From Providencia sneebia DSM 19967 (GTDB lineage Bacteria; Pseudomonadota; Gammaproteobacteria; Enterobacterales; Enterobacteriaceae), in contig NZ_CM001773.1 in the NCBI RefSeq assembly GCF_000314895.2, positions 1,643,951 through 1,676,376 on the forward strand: a stretch of 32,426 nt of DNA. Reading direction: 5' to 3'. A program made the position numbers and the translations under genes. The notes beneath the pieces are model-generated. The model was not told the origin of the DNA. It did no database searches and worked only from the letters and a program-made list of their open reading frames with translations. Within the stretch, counting starts at the first letter, position 1, and each line of letters begins with the position of its first letter. Below are positions 21,681-30,878 of this stretch, in pieces.

Positions 21681-21716
21681 AAAAATACCCAATTCATATA
21701 TGTAAATTGGGTATAC
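21681..21716 (-). terminator. Rho-independent terminator of pflA
   Basis: ATACCCAATT (21687-21696) pairs with AATTGGGTAT (21707-21716). On the - strand the stem is followed by a T-run (complement of the A-run at 21682-21687), 34 nt after the pflA stop. Confidence 0.85.
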
Positions 21717-21749
21717 AATATTAAAAAATAGATTATTTAAGATGATTTT

Positions 21750-22541
21750 TTAATACATCACTTTGTGACCGTAGCTTTCAAGTATATTCTTGACGTGCTC
21801 CATTGTCTCTTTTGATGGTGGCTTCACGCCATCTAGCTTATATTCTTCTCCCATCGTTTCCCATTTATGTTTACCTAACTCATGGTAAGGAAGAAGTTCG
21901 ATTTTCTCGATATTACTCATGTCTTTTGTGAATTCGCCAAGTTTGTGGACTGAATCATCATCATCACTCCAGCCTGGCACTACCACATAACGTACCCATG
22001 TTTTTTGATTACGTTTTGCTAAATAGCGAGCAAATTCAAGTGTACGATGGTTAGAAACACCGACCAGAGTTTGGTGAATATCATCATTAATTTGTTTTAA
22101 GTCCAACATAACTAAATCTGTGGCATCGATAAGCTCATCTATAACGGGATCATACCGACGGACAAATCCATTAGTATCAAGGCAGGTATGAATATTTTGT
22201 TCTTTACAAGCTCGGAACCAATCACGAACAAATTCAGCTTGCAGTATGGCTTCACCGCCAGATGCAGTAACACCACCGCCAGTTGCATTCATAAAGTGGC
22301 GATAGGTCACAGCTTCTTTCATTAATTCATCAACGGTAACAATCGTACCTGAATGGGTATCCCAAGTATCGCGATTATGGCAGTACAAACAGCGCATTAG
22401 GCAGCCTTGAAAAAAGACAATAAACCGTATGCCAGGACCATCAACAGTACCACAAGATTCAAATGAATGAATACGGCCTAATACTGTAGTGGGTTCTGTC
22501 GCTGTTGTTATCTCTTTTGTTGTAATAATATTGGTCGACAT
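21750..22541 (-). CDS. pflA: Pyruvate formate-lyase-activating enzyme
   Basis: A 263-residue radical-SAM enzyme. Its CX3CX2C cluster motif is CLMRCLYC, followed by HNRDTWDTH, the glycine-rich [11 protein letters not shown] and [12 protein letters not shown], all as in E. coli PflA. It generates the glycyl radical on PflB using S-adenosylmethionine and a 4Fe-4S cluster. The protein has an N-terminal extension of about 17-18 residues (Thr/Ile-rich) before [14 protein letters not shown] compared with E. coli. The chosen ATG has GGAG 8 nt upstream, and no start codon lies nearer the conserved part. It is downstream of pflB, from which it is separated by a terminator hairpin. Confidence 0.97.
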   Translation of the reverse strand: MSTNIITTKEITTATEPTTVLGRIHSFESCGTVDGPGIRFIVFFQGCLMRCLYCHNRDTWDTHSGTIVTVDELMKEAVTYRHFMNATGGGVTASGGEAILQAEFVRDWFRACKEQNIHTCLDTNGFVRRYDPVIDELIDATDLVMLDLKQINDDIHQTLVGVSNHRTLEFARYLAKRNQKTWVRYVVVPGWSDDDDSVHKLGEFTKDMSNIEKIELLPYHELGKHKWETMGEEYKLDGVKPPSKETMEHVKNILESYGHKVMY

Positions 22542-22660
22542 AGCAGGAACTCCAAAAAATGCCCGTTATACTTCAAGTTGAACTAATTTATATAAGATAT
22601 TATTTATAATTAGACTGATAACATGGTTAATATAGCTTGAAATACGCGGGTTTACTTCTA

Positions 22661-22687
22661 AAAAAGCCCCATTAATACGGGGCTTTT
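22661..22687 (-). terminator. Terminator hairpin between pflB and pflA
   Basis: AAAAGCCCC (22662-22670) pairs with GGGGCTTTT (22679-22687). On the - strand it is followed by a T-run, 27 nt after the pflB stop. It would separate pflB from pflA expression, wholly or in part. Confidence 0.88.
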
Positions 22688-22713
22688 AGTTATTTTAATT
22701 TAATTGCTAATTA

Positions 22714-24996
22714 TTACAGTGTACTTGTGAAAGTACGAGTAATAACGTCTTGTTGCTGTTCTTTAGTCAATGAGTTGAAACGTACCGCATAACCAGAAAC
22801 ACGAATGGTTAATTGTGGGTATTTTTCAGGATTTTCCATCGCATCTAACAGCATTTCACGGTTCATCACGTTAACGTTCAAGTGTTGACCGCCTTCGATT
22901 GATGCTTCGTGATGGAAGTAACCATCCATTAAGCCCGCAAGGTTTGCTTTACGTACATCGTCATCTTTACCTAACGCATTTGGTACGATAGAGAAGGTAT
23001 AAGAAATACCATCTTTAGCATAAGCAAATGGCAGTTTAGCAACAGAAGTCAGTGAAGCTACCGCACCTTTTTGGTCACGACCGTGCATTGGGTTTGCACC
23101 TGGTCCGAATGGAGCGCCAGCACGACGACCATCTGGAGTATTACCTGTTTTCTTACCATAAACGACGTTAGAAGTAATGGTCAGGATAGATTGTGTTGGT
23201 ACAGCGTTGCGATAAGTATGAAGTTTTTGAATTTTCTTCATGAAACGTTCAACTAAGTCACAAGCGATATCATCAACACGTGGGTCGTTGTTACCAAATT
23301 GTGGATATTCACCTTCGATTTCGAAGTCAACAGCAATGCCATCTTCGTCACGAACTGGTTTAACTTTCGCATATTTAATTGCAGACAGTGAGTCAGCTGC
23401 AACAGAAAGACCTGCGATACCACATGCCATAGTACGATAAACATCACGGTCATGAAGTGCCATCAATGCTGCTTCATAGCTGTATTTATCATGCATATAG
23501 TGGATGATATTCAGAGCTGTGACATACTGAGTTGCCAACCAATCCATGAAGTGATCCATACGATCCATCACAGTATCGAAGTCTAAGACTTCATCCATGA
23601 TAGGTGCATGTTTAGGACCAACTTGCATTTTCAGTTTTTCATCAATACCACCATTGATGGTATAAAGCATGGTTTTCGCCAAGTTAGCACGAGCACCAAA
23701 GAACTGCATTTGTTTACCAACAACCATTGGGCTGACACAACATGCGATAGCATAATCATCGCTGTTGAAATCAGGACGCATCAAATCATCGTTTTCATAT
23801 TGAACAGATGAAGTGTCGATAGAGACTTTAGCTGCGTATTTTTTGAAGCTCAGAGGCAGTTTTTCTGACCACAAAATAGTCATGTTTGGCTCAGGTGATG
23901 GGCCCATGGTATATAGTGTGTTCAAGAAACGGAAAGTGTTTTTAGTTACAAGCGTACGACCATCAAGACCCATACCACCTAATGATTCTGTTGCCCAAAT
24001 TGGGTCACCAGAGAACAGTTCATCATATTCAGGTGTACGTAGGAAACGAACCATACGTAATTTCATAACTAAATGGTCAATCAGCTCTTGTGCTTCTTGT
24101 TCAGTTAATTTGCCTTCTGCAATATCACGTTGGATATAAATATCTAAGAAGGTTGAAACACGACCGAAGGACATTGCCGCGCCGTTTTGTGATTTAACAG
24201 CTGCAAGATAACCGAAGTAAGTCCATTGAACTGCTTCTTGTGCATTCGTTGCAGGACCAGAAATATCGTAGCCATATTTCGCAGCCATTTCTTTCATTTG
24301 GGCTAAAGCACGATGTTGTTCTGCAATTTCTTCACGCAGTTGGATGGTCATTTCCAAATCTTCACCTTGTTCTAATCTTTCTTGTAAAGATGTGAACTGG
24401 CTGAATTTGTCTTTCATCAAGTAATCAATACCGTACAGAGCAACACGACGGTAGTCACCAATGATACGACCACGACCATAAGCATCAGGAAGACCCGTTA
24501 GGATACCTGATTTACGGCATTTTAGAATGTCTGGAGTATAAACATCGAACACACCTTGGTTGTGTGTTTTACGGTATTCAGTAAAGATTTTTTTCAGTGA
24601 AGGATCTAAAGCGCGGTCATAGGCTTTACAAGAACCTTCAACCATTTTGATACCACCAAATGGGATCAGACCACGTTTCAAAGGTGCATCTGTTTGCAGA
24701 CCGACGATTTGCTCTAAATCTTTAGCGATGTATCCAGCATCATGGGAAGTAATCGTTGATGCAACATCAGTGTCAAAATCAACGGGGGCATGAGTGCGGT
24801 TTTCGATTTTAATGCCTTCCATGACTTTTTCCCACAACTTGTCAGTTGCTGGAGTAGAGCCTGCTAGGAAAGATTCATCACCTTCATATGGAGTATAGTT
24901 TTCCTGGATGAAATCACGAACATCGACGTGTTTCTGCCAGTTACCTTGGTTAAAACCTTGCCATGCTAAAGCGAATTTTTCATTTAATTCTGACAT
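22714..24996 (-). CDS. pflB: Formate C-acetyltransferase (pyruvate formate-lyase)
   Basis: 760 residues when started at ATG 24996 ([15 protein letters not shown]), the same length as E. coli PflB; the frame extends 7 codons further without family support. The catalytic Cys-Cys pair lies in [10 protein letters not shown] (418/419 by E. coli numbering), and the glycyl-radical site in [11 protein letters not shown] (Gly734) close to the C-terminus. It converts pyruvate and CoA to acetyl-CoA and formate under anaerobiosis. It follows focA by 69 nt, as in the E. coli focA-pflB operon, so it is driven by the FNR-linked promoter before focA. The radical enzyme is activated by the neighbouring pflA product. 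Confidence 0.98.
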   Translation of the reverse strand: MSELNEKFALAWQGFNQGNWQKHVDVRDFIQENYTPYEGDESFLAGSTPATDKLWEKVMEGIKIENRTHAPVDFDTDVASTITSHDAGYIAKDLEQIVGLQTDAPLKRGLIPFGGIKMVEGSCKAYDRALDPSLKKIFTEYRKTHNQGVFDVYTPDILKCRKSGILTGLPDAYGRGRIIGDYRRVALYGIDYLMKDKFSQFTSLQERLEQGEDLEMTIQLREEIAEQHRALAQMKEMAAKYGYDISGPATNAQEAVQWTYFGYLAAVKSQNGAAMSFGRVSTFLDIYIQRDIAEGKLTEQEAQELIDHLVMKLRMVRFLRTPEYDELFSGDPIWATESLGGMGLDGRTLVTKNTFRFLNTLYTMGPSPEPNMTILWSEKLPLSFKKYAAKVSIDTSSVQYENDDLMRPDFNSDDYAIACCVSPMVVGKQMQFFGARANLAKTMLYTINGGIDEKLKMQVGPKHAPIMDEVLDFDTVMDRMDHFMDWLATQYVTALNIIHYMHDKYSYEAALMALHDRDVYRTMACGIAGLSVAADSLSAIKYAKVKPVRDEDGIAVDFEIEGEYPQFGNNDPRVDDIACDLVERFMKKIQKLHTYRNAVPTQSILTITSNVVYGKKTGNTPDGRRAGAPFGPGANPMHGRDQKGAVASLTSVAKLPFAYAKDGISYTFSIVPNALGKDDDVRKANLAGLMDGYFHHEASIEGGQHLNVNVMNREMLLDAMENPEKYPQLTIRVSGYAVRFNSLTKEQQQDVITRTFTSTL

Positions 24997-25065
24997 GATA
25001 CTTTTACCTTTTAACAATGGATCTTTTAAGGATCTTAATAAATTTTTTTATACACGTCGTGGCTA

Positions 25066-25923
25066 TTAATGTTTTTGACCACTACGCAAATGCATGAACC
25101 AGTAAATGAGACCGACTAATAAGGCACCACCAATAATGTTGCCTATAGTGACTGGGATTAAATTATCCGTAATAAAGTTACTTACAGTTAGATGAGAAAA
25201 TTGTTCTGGTGAAGTACCAAGCTGTACCCAGTATTCAGCAGGTGCGAATTCTTTAATGATGATACCTAAAGGTATCATAAACATATTAGCAATGCTGTGC
25301 TCAAAACCACTTGCAACAAACATTGCGACAGGAAGTATTAGCGCTAACAGTTTATCCGTTAAACTGCGACCTGAATAACTCATCCAAACAGCGAGACAAA
25401 CCATTAAGTTAGCTAAGATACCCAGACATACTGCTTCAATAAATGTATGGTGTAATTTATGGTCGGCAACGGTTAAAACATTGAGGCCCCAGAGGCCATT
25501 TGCCATGGTATATTGACCAGCAAACCAAATTAAAGCGACAAAAAAGAGAGCACCAATGAGGTTTCCGATATAGACATTAAACCAGTTTAAGAACATTTGT
25601 CGCCATGTAATACGACCCGTTGCTTTTGAAACAATAGTTAAAACAGTTGATGTGAATAAATCTGCACCACAGACGACAACAAGCATTAAACCAAGAGAGA
25701 AGCAGATACCCCCAATTAATTTAGCAAAGCCGAAAGGAGCCGCTTGCGTGCCTGTAGTTGCTGTAATATAGAATACGAATGCGATGGAAATAAAGATACC
25801 AGCAGTAAAGGCTGATATATAAGTCATTGCTGGATGTTTGTTGGCTTTATAGACACCAGCATCATCTGCAACTTTGGCCATTACAGCAGGAGGCAAAAGA
25901 TTAAAAGGGTTGTCAGCTTTCAT
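25066..25923 (-). CDS. focA: Formate channel FocA
   Basis: A 285-residue FNT-family pentameric channel with six membrane spans. It begins MKADNPFNLLPPAVMAKVAD and shows SIAFVFYITATTGT, CGADLFTSTVLT (omega-loop region) and VASGFEHSIANMFM, with the conserved pore His of the family. It exports formate made by PflB and can re-import it at low pH. It is first in the focA-pflB unit, with a consensus-like FNR site and -10 upstream. Confidence 0.97.
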   Translation of the reverse strand: MKADNPFNLLPPAVMAKVADDAGVYKANKHPAMTYISAFTAGIFISIAFVFYITATTGTQAAPFGFAKLIGGICFSLGLMLVVVCGADLFTSTVLTIVSKATGRITWRQMFLNWFNVYIGNLIGALFFVALIWFAGQYTMANGLWGLNVLTVADHKLHHTFIEAVCLGILANLMVCLAVWMSYSGRSLTDKLLALILPVAMFVASGFEHSIANMFMIPLGIIIKEFAPAEYWVQLGTSPEQFSHLTVSNFITDNLIPVTIGNIIGGALLVGLIYWFMHLRSGQKH

Positions 25924-25963
25924 ACTAACACTCTCTTATAAAGTTGATTAATTATAGCACGTA

Positions 25964-25969
25964 ATTATA
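25964..25969 (-). promoter_or_regulatory. focA: -10 box of the focA-pflB promoter
   Basis: On the - strand this reads TACTATAAT, a perfect -10 hexamer with a near extended -10. It lies 41-46 nt before the focA start codon. Its distance to the FNR site fits an activator bound next to RNA polymerase (class II type). Confidence 0.65.
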
Positions 25970-25994
25970 GTAACAAAGGGCGTTACATAGAAAT

Positions 25995-26008
25995 TTGATA
26001 TGGATCAT
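25995..26008. promoter_or_regulatory. FNR binding site upstream of focA-pflB
   Basis: TTGATatggATCAT matches the FNR consensus TTGAT-N4-ATCAA at 9 of 10 positions. Its centre is about 32 bp upstream of the -10 hexamer, placing it roughly at -41 to -44 from a start point near 25957-25960. E. coli focA-pflB is induced anaerobically through FNR and ArcA, so the site fits known biology. Confidence 0.8.
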
Positions 26009-26194
26009 AAACTGTCGTAAGAAAGTACGCTGAAATGTTTATTTTGTGTTAAATTATAGTGTAATTAATTGATTTTTAATATAAAAATATTTTTTAAAAT
26101 TTACTAAAATATTTTATATAATCAATTTCTAGGTTGGAATAAGGTAAAGAAATAAGCTTATTTGTTATTTAATTATTATTAAAAAGCGATTATT

Positions 26195-26218
26195 TTTAAT
26201 TAAGTTAACTTAATTAAA
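26195..26218. repeat. 24-bp perfect AT-rich palindrome
   Basis: Centred on GTTAAC (26204-26209), with arms TTTAATTAAGTT and its exact complement. It lies between focA and ycaO and touches the ycaO terminator-like hairpin. Confidence 0.7.
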
Positions 26219-26245
26219 GATGGCAGTCTAATAACCACCATCTTT
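26216..26245 (-). terminator. Probable ycaO terminator
   Basis: AAAGATGG (26216-26223) pairs with CCATCTTT (26238-26245). On the - strand it lies 23 nt after the ycaO stop and is followed by a weak T-rich tract. Confidence 0.6.
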
Positions 26246-26267
26246 ATAAGATTATATTTGAAACTAT

Positions 26268-28022
26268 TTAGGCATTTTCACGTTTTGCAGTTTGTAATTT
26301 TTCATACGCACGCAATAATGCTTGATGAGCAGGCAAAGCAGTTAATTCATCATCAATTGGCCATAAACCATAGAAGCAGGATTCACCAACTAGGGCCGCA
26401 GAAGCAGCATCAACCGCTTCTTGACCATACATCCGCACAAAAGCAGTGTAATATTGTGACATGTCACGTTGCTCTTCTTGACTCAGTAATAACAAGGTTT
26501 GTAAGCAGCGGTAATAGTTTGCGCGCTCAGCGGTAAAAACAGAGCTATTAAAATCTTGCGTCCATTCAACCCATGCCAGAGCTTGATCAAGGTCGCCACC
26601 GGCTAAAGCAAGCATGGATTTTAATTCACCAATGCGCAAGTTGCTCCAACCATTATCTTTACCAACAGCTAAGCCTAATAGTTCGCGTACACGAGTAAAA
26701 TCATCAAGCCCTTCATCATCTAATTGCTCAATAAGGTTGAGATATTCTTCTTGTGTCCATTGGCTATTTGGCAGGCTCATAATAGTTTCGCGTAAGCCTG
26801 CACCCATTGCATTATTCGCAATATGCAGGTCTTCTACTGGATAAATATCTGACATGCCAGGTACCAGAATACGGCAAGCATAAACACCCAAATGGTTATA
26901 ATCAGCAATGTAGACTTCAGCATCTAATCGTTTGAAAATTTCCATCAGTGTTGCGAATTCTTCTGACGTTGTGCCTTTAAAACTCCAATCTACAAAGTCA
27001 TAGTCAGCATCATCTTTAAACAAATCCCAGCTAATTAAGCCACTTGAATCAATGAAGTGAGTTTCTAAATTAGTATGTTCAGCAACTTCTTCATCATCAA
27101 ATGTTGGCGCATTGAACACATCAAGGTCTTTCAGACCGCGCCCTTGCAATAGTTCTGTTACTGTACGTTCTAATGCCACACCAAAATCAGGGTGAGCACC
27201 AAAAGAGGCAAAGCAAGTACCATTTTGTGGGTTAAACAGAACAACACAAATGACAGGAAATTGACCACCGAGTGAGGCGTCATAGCAGAAGATTGGAAAA
27301 CCTTCTTTTTCTAATGTTTCAACGGCTTCAACAACGCTTGGATAACGCGCCATGACATCCGCTGGAATAGTTGGCAGGCTAATACTTTCTGCAATAATTT
27401 TATTTTTAACAAAACGTTCGAAAACTTCTGATAGCCCTTGAACACGTGCTTCGTTAGCGGTATTTCCTGCAGACATACCATTCGAAACATACAAATTACC
27501 AATGATATTCATTGGAATATAAACAGTTTGATTATCTGATTGTCGCGTAAAAGGTAGTGCGCAAATACCTCTTTCACTGTTACCTGATTGTAAATCAATA
27601 AGTTGACTACCACTTAAGCTTTGGTCAGGATCATAAAATTGGCATAGGCGCTCATCTAAGATACCTTCAGGCAAGCTGTCATCATCTGTTAATGGAAACC
27701 ATTTTTCATTTGGATAATGAACGAAATCGCCTTCTGCAATGGATTTTCCAAGATAGAAATCAGCAAAGAAATAATTGGTTGATAAACGCTCAAAATACTC
27801 ACCTAAAGCCGAAGCAAGAGCGGCTTTCTTACTAGCGCCTTTACCATTAGTAAAGCAAAGTGGGCACTCTTTATCTCGAATATGGACAGACCAAACATTC
27901 GGGACAGGGTTAAGCCAAGAGGCTTCTTCAATATCAAATCCCAGTTTTTTTAATTTCGTTTGAAATGCATGAATGGAATCTTCAAGGGCGGCATCTTTGC
28001 CGGGAATAAATGTTTGGCTCAT
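26268..28022 (-). CDS. ycaO: YcaO protein, cofactor for RimO-linked ribosomal protein S12 beta-methylthiolation
   Basis: A 584-residue YcaO-domain protein matching E. coli YcaO throughout (TFIPGKDAALEDSI start, NPVPNVWSVHIRDKECPLC, TNGKGASKKAALASALGEYFERL, GLSEVFERFVKN). The YcaO fold binds ATP and Mg; in E. coli the protein enhances RimO methylthiolation of S12, while relatives make thiazole/oxazole peptides. No bacteriocin precursor or partner enzyme is nearby, so this is the housekeeping member. An ATG at 28028 would add two residues; ATG 28022 is preferred because AAGTG lies 6 nt before it and the N-terminus then matches the family. As in E. coli it is upstream of focA. Confidence 0.95.
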   Translation of the reverse strand: MSQTFIPGKDAALEDSIHAFQTKLKKLGFDIEEASWLNPVPNVWSVHIRDKECPLCFTNGKGASKKAALASALGEYFERLSTNYFFADFYLGKSIAEGDFVHYPNEKWFPLTDDDSLPEGILDERLCQFYDPDQSLSGSQLIDLQSGNSERGICALPFTRQSDNQTVYIPMNIIGNLYVSNGMSAGNTANEARVQGLSEVFERFVKNKIIAESISLPTIPADVMARYPSVVEAVETLEKEGFPIFCYDASLGGQFPVICVVLFNPQNGTCFASFGAHPDFGVALERTVTELLQGRGLKDLDVFNAPTFDDEEVAEHTNLETHFIDSSGLISWDLFKDDADYDFVDWSFKGTTSEEFATLMEIFKRLDAEVYIADYNHLGVYACRILVPGMSDIYPVEDLHIANNAMGAGLRETIMSLPNSQWTQEEYLNLIEQLDDEGLDDFTRVRELLGLAVGKDNGWSNLRIGELKSMLALAGGDLDQALAWVEWTQDFNSSVFTAERANYYRCLQTLLLLSQEEQRDMSQYYTAFVRMYGQEAVDAASAALVGESCFYGLWPIDDELTALPAHQALLRAYEKLQTAKRENA

Positions 28023-28329
28023 TGTCAATCACTTGTTAATAGAAGGTGTAGGTTAGCTATGATACGGATTTTTCTGATGCTGCTCACGCTATTTTATTCG
28101 AAATAGAAAAATTCATAATGAAATAGAGCTTATTTGCTGAATAAATCCGTTTTTGTAACAGATTGGTGTAATTTTAATGCGGGATATGAGTTAAAAATAG
28201 TCAGAACAAAAACCTTCTATAAACGAATAATATATTTTGATAAATATTTACTAAATAATAGTAATATCACGGAAATATAAAAATTAATCCAGATAATACC
28301 CAAAGGTTATTTTAATTGAGGTTTATAGA
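28023..28329. promoter_or_regulatory. Divergent ycaO/ansB control region
   Basis: 307 bp without genes. Upstream of ansB, TTGATaaatATTTA (28237-28250) matches FNR at 8 of 10 positions, and TATAAA (28276-28281) could be a -10. The FNR-to-(-10) spacing equals that at focA. E. coli ansB is activated by FNR and CRP. No clear CRP site was seen. Confidence 0.4.
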
Positions 28330-29373
28330 ATGAAAAACAGTCGTAAAGTATTACTCGCAACACTGATCTCGCTATGTACTACCTCGGCATTTGCATTACC
28401 TAATATTACCGTATTAGCAACAGGTGGAACTATTGCTGGTGGAGGTGAATCGGCAACAGGTTCAAGTTATCAAGCAGGAAAAGTGGGTATAGATGCATTA
28501 ATTAATGCGGTTCCTGATACGAAAAAAATTGCCAACTTGGCGGGTGAGCAATTAGTCAATATTGGCTCTCAAGATATGAATGACCAAGTCTGGTTAGCAT
28601 TAGCTAAAAAAATCAATCAAGAGTGTAATAAAACGGATGGCTTTGTGATCACTCATGGAACAGACACACTTGAAGAAACGGCATTCTTTCTTGATTTGAC
28701 AACAAATTGCCAAAAACCGATTGTTTTAGTCGGCGCAATGCGTCCTTCTACTGCTCTTGGGGCCGATGGTCCTCTTAACCTTTACAATGCCGTTGTGCTT
28801 GCTGCTGATAAGGCCGCAGGTGAGCGGGGTGTATTGATGGTTATGAATGATAAGGTGATCCAAGGGCGCGATATTGTCAAAATGAGCACGACAGAAGTGC
28901 AAGCGTTTGATGCAGTTAATGCAGGTGCTCAAGGTTTTATTCATGATGGCAAAGTGACATTCTTTAAAGCTGCACCTTTGCGTGAGAACAAAGCTGCCTT
29001 TGATGTCGGTAAGCTCGAACAACTTCCGAAAGTTGGCATTGTCTACAATTACGCAAATGCATCAGCAGCACCGGTAAAAGCATTACGTGAAGAAGGTGTT
29101 GAAGGTATTGTCAGTGCAGGGGTGGGTAATGGCAATATGTATAAAACAATTTTTGAAGCTCTAGCAACAGCTGCTAAAGATGGCGTTGTCGTCGTCCGTT
29201 CTAGCCGTGTACCAACAGGATACACGACTCGCAATGCTGAGGTTGATGACAATCTATATGGTTTTGTGGCTTCAGAGCGTTTGAATCCGCAAAAAGCACG
29301 CGTTTTATTGCAACTTGCATTAACAGAGACCAAAGATCCGCAAAAAATCCAAGCATTATTTGAAAAATATTAA
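28330..29373 (+). CDS. ansB: Periplasmic type II L-asparaginase
   Basis: 347 residues with a 22-residue Sec signal peptide ending SAFA, giving a mature protein beginning LPNITVLATGGTIAGGG exactly as in E. coli AnsB. Catalytic Thr34 (Thr12 mature) lies in TGGTIAG. The second catalytic Thr-Asp and Lys are in HGTDTLEETAFF and VLVGAMRPSTALGADG-type segments, and GSQDMND is the substrate-binding loop. It hydrolyses asparagine to aspartate and ammonia in the periplasm, feeding fumarate respiration when anaerobic. GAGG lies 8 nt before ATG. Confidence 0.97.
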   Translation: MKNSRKVLLATLISLCTTSAFALPNITVLATGGTIAGGGESATGSSYQAGKVGIDALINAVPDTKKIANLAGEQLVNIGSQDMNDQVWLALAKKINQECNKTDGFVITHGTDTLEETAFFLDLTTNCQKPIVLVGAMRPSTALGADGPLNLYNAVVLAADKAAGERGVLMVMNDKVIQGRDIVKMSTTEVQAFDAVNAGAQGFIHDGKVTFFKAAPLRENKAAFDVGKLEQLPKVGIVYNYANASAAPVKALREEGVEGIVSAGVGNGNMYKTIFEALATAAKDGVVVVRSSRVPTGYTTRNAEVDDNLYGFVASERLNPQKARVLLQLALTETKDPQKIQALFEKY

Positions 29374-29415
29374 GCGTTATTTCGACAATAGAAATACAGT
29401 TTACTAATCTGAATA

Positions 29416-29450
29416 AACCCCTAATGATTGTTTAATTATTGGGGGTTTTA
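29416..29450 (+). terminator. Rho-independent terminator of ansB
   Basis: AAACCCCTAAT (29416-29426) pairs with ATTGGGGGTTT (29439-29449), with one G-U wobble, followed by T. It lies 42 nt after the ansB stop. Confidence 0.85.
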
Positions 29451-29514
29451 ATTGTCTATTTTATGATGTTGGGCGGGTTAGAATTGAAGTATAATGGTTA
29501 TAAATAGAAATAGT

Positions 29515-29541
29515 AAAAAGGAACTCATTGAGTTCCTTTTT
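29515..29541. terminator. Bidirectional terminator between ansB and fur
   Basis: AAAAAGGAACTC, loop ATT, GAGTTCCTTTTT: a perfect 12-bp stem with A- and T-tracts on both flanks. It lies 36 nt after the fur stop on the - strand and also backs up the ansB terminator. Confidence 0.93.
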
Positions 29542-29576
29542 CTGTCAGCTTGTCGCTTTTATGAGTAAACGCTAAA

Positions 29577-30026
29577 TTACTCTTTTGCTATATGCGCATC
29601 GTTGTCTTCACGGCAATCGCCATCAGCACAGTGACCATAGAGATATAAGCTATGGTTTGAGAGCTTAATACCATGACGTGCAGCGATATTTTTCTGACGA
29701 GTTTCAATAGATTCATCAGTAAATTCGATGACTTTACCACAGTCTAAACAAATCAGATGATCATGATGGTGTTGTTGCGTTAATTCAAAAACTGATTTAC
29801 CGCCTTCAAAATTGTGGCGAGTCACAATACCAGCATCATCAAATTGGTTTAATACACGATATACCGTAGCCAGACCGATCTCTTCGCCCATATCAATAAG
29901 CTTTTTGTAGAGATCTTCCGCACTGACGTGATGGCACTCAGGCTCCTGAAGTACTTCCAATATTTTTAATCTTGGAAGTGTGACTTTGAGTCCAGCATTT
30001 TTCAATGCTTTATTATTGTCTGTCAT
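29577..30026 (-). CDS. fur: Ferric uptake regulator Fur
   Basis: A 149-residue metalloregulator. The N-terminal winged helix (LKVTLPRLKILEVLQ, then GLATVYRVLNQFDDAGIVTRH) is followed by a dimerisation domain with the metal-binding HHHDHLICLDCGK (Cys93, Cys96) and a second Cys pair, Cys133 and Cys138, near the C-terminus. With Fe2+ it represses iron uptake genes. The order ybfE-fldA-fur on one strand is the E. coli order. It can be read from its own promoter in the 168-bp gap or by read-through from fldA. Confidence 0.98.
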   Translation of the reverse strand: MTDNNKALKNAGLKVTLPRLKILEVLQEPECHHVSAEDLYKKLIDMGEEIGLATVYRVLNQFDDAGIVTRHNFEGGKSVFELTQQHHHDHLICLDCGKVIEFTDESIETRQKNIAARHGIKLSNHSLYLYGHCADGDCREDNDAHIAKE

Positions 30027-30152
30027 GCGGGTTTGTCCTGTATCTTAAATTTAACAATAATGAGACTTTTTTTCTACATAGTTTCAGTTGTCTTCTAAAC
30101 TGATTTACAATTATAGGCACGTAAACGAAAAATAGAAACCATGCAATGTCTA

Positions 30153-30166
30153 ATTATTATAATAAT
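30153..30166. promoter_or_regulatory. 14-bp AT palindrome in the fldA-fur gap
   Basis: ATTATTATAATAAT is self-complementary and lies about 130 nt before the fur start. It resembles a degenerate Fur box made of GATAAT-like hexamers, but it lacks the G and C positions, so it may be chance in AT-rich DNA. Confidence 0.25.
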
Positions 30167-30194
30167 GTCCCTAATTTTGGTGTGATTTTGTAAA

Positions 30195-30722
30195 TCAGCC
30201 CAAAATTTCAGCGAGAGACATTTCTTCAGAAATTTGTTTTACCCACTCGTTAACACGTTCTTCGGTCAATTCTGGCTGGCGGTCTTCATCAATAGCAAGA
30301 CCAATAAAGTGGTTGTCATCAGCCATACCTTTAGATACTTCAAAATGATAACCATCAGTTGGCCAATGGCCGACGATAACTGCGCCGCGTGGTTCAATAA
30401 TATCGCGAATGGTGCCCATAGCATCACAGAAGTACTCTGCGTAATCTTCTTGATCTCCACAGCCAAACAATGCAACAAGTTTACCCTCGAAATCAATTTC
30501 TTCTAGGGTAGGGAAAAAATCATCCCAGTCACATTGCGCCTCACCATAATACCAAGTAGGAATGCCTAAAAGTAGAATATCGAAGGCTTCAATATCTTCT
30601 TTACTGCATTTGGCAATATCGTGTACTTCCGCGTTATCTTTGCCTAATCTCTCTTGGATCATCTTGGCAATATTTTCTGTGTTACCTGTGTCACTACCGA
30701 AGAAAATGCCTATGACTGCCAT
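30195..30722 (-). CDS. fldA: Flavodoxin 1
   Basis: 175 residues when started at ATG 30722 (MAVIGIFFGSDTGNTENIAK), matching E. coli FldA (176); the open frame runs 36 codons further up without family similarity. FMN-phosphate binding loop SDTGNTEN; FMN-stacking loops around TWYYGEAQCDWDDF and GCGDQEDYAEYFCDAMG. It donates low-potential electrons, notably to radical-SAM enzymes; PflA, encoded in this window, is a known partner of flavodoxin in E. coli. It lies between ybfE and fur. Confidence 0.98.
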   Translation of the reverse strand: MAVIGIFFGSDTGNTENIAKMIQERLGKDNAEVHDIAKCSKEDIEAFDILLLGIPTWYYGEAQCDWDDFFPTLEEIDFEGKLVALFGCGDQEDYAEYFCDAMGTIRDIIEPRGAVIVGHWPTDGYHFEVSKGMADDNHFIGLAIDEDRQPELTEERVNEWVKQISEEMSLAEILG

Positions 30723-30878
30723 AAAGTGAATAACCTCTTGTTTTTCCCATCTGATGCAATAGTTAATAAGGGCAGATAGGACTAAATTTGAACTAAAGTT
30801 AGATAAAAATTTTAGCCTTATTTTGGCCAAAAAGCATGAATAAGTCTGTCGAATTTGTGTGGTTCATAGAAGAAGATA

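Noticed and set aside
26268..28022. YcaO as part of a thiazole/oxazole peptide biosynthetic cluster
   Set aside because: No precursor peptide, dehydrogenase or E1-like partner is nearby; sequence and position match the housekeeping E. coli ycaO.
30723..30830. Longer FldA N-terminus
   Set aside because: The 36 extra residues are unlike any flavodoxin; MAVIGIFFGSDTG is the normal start.
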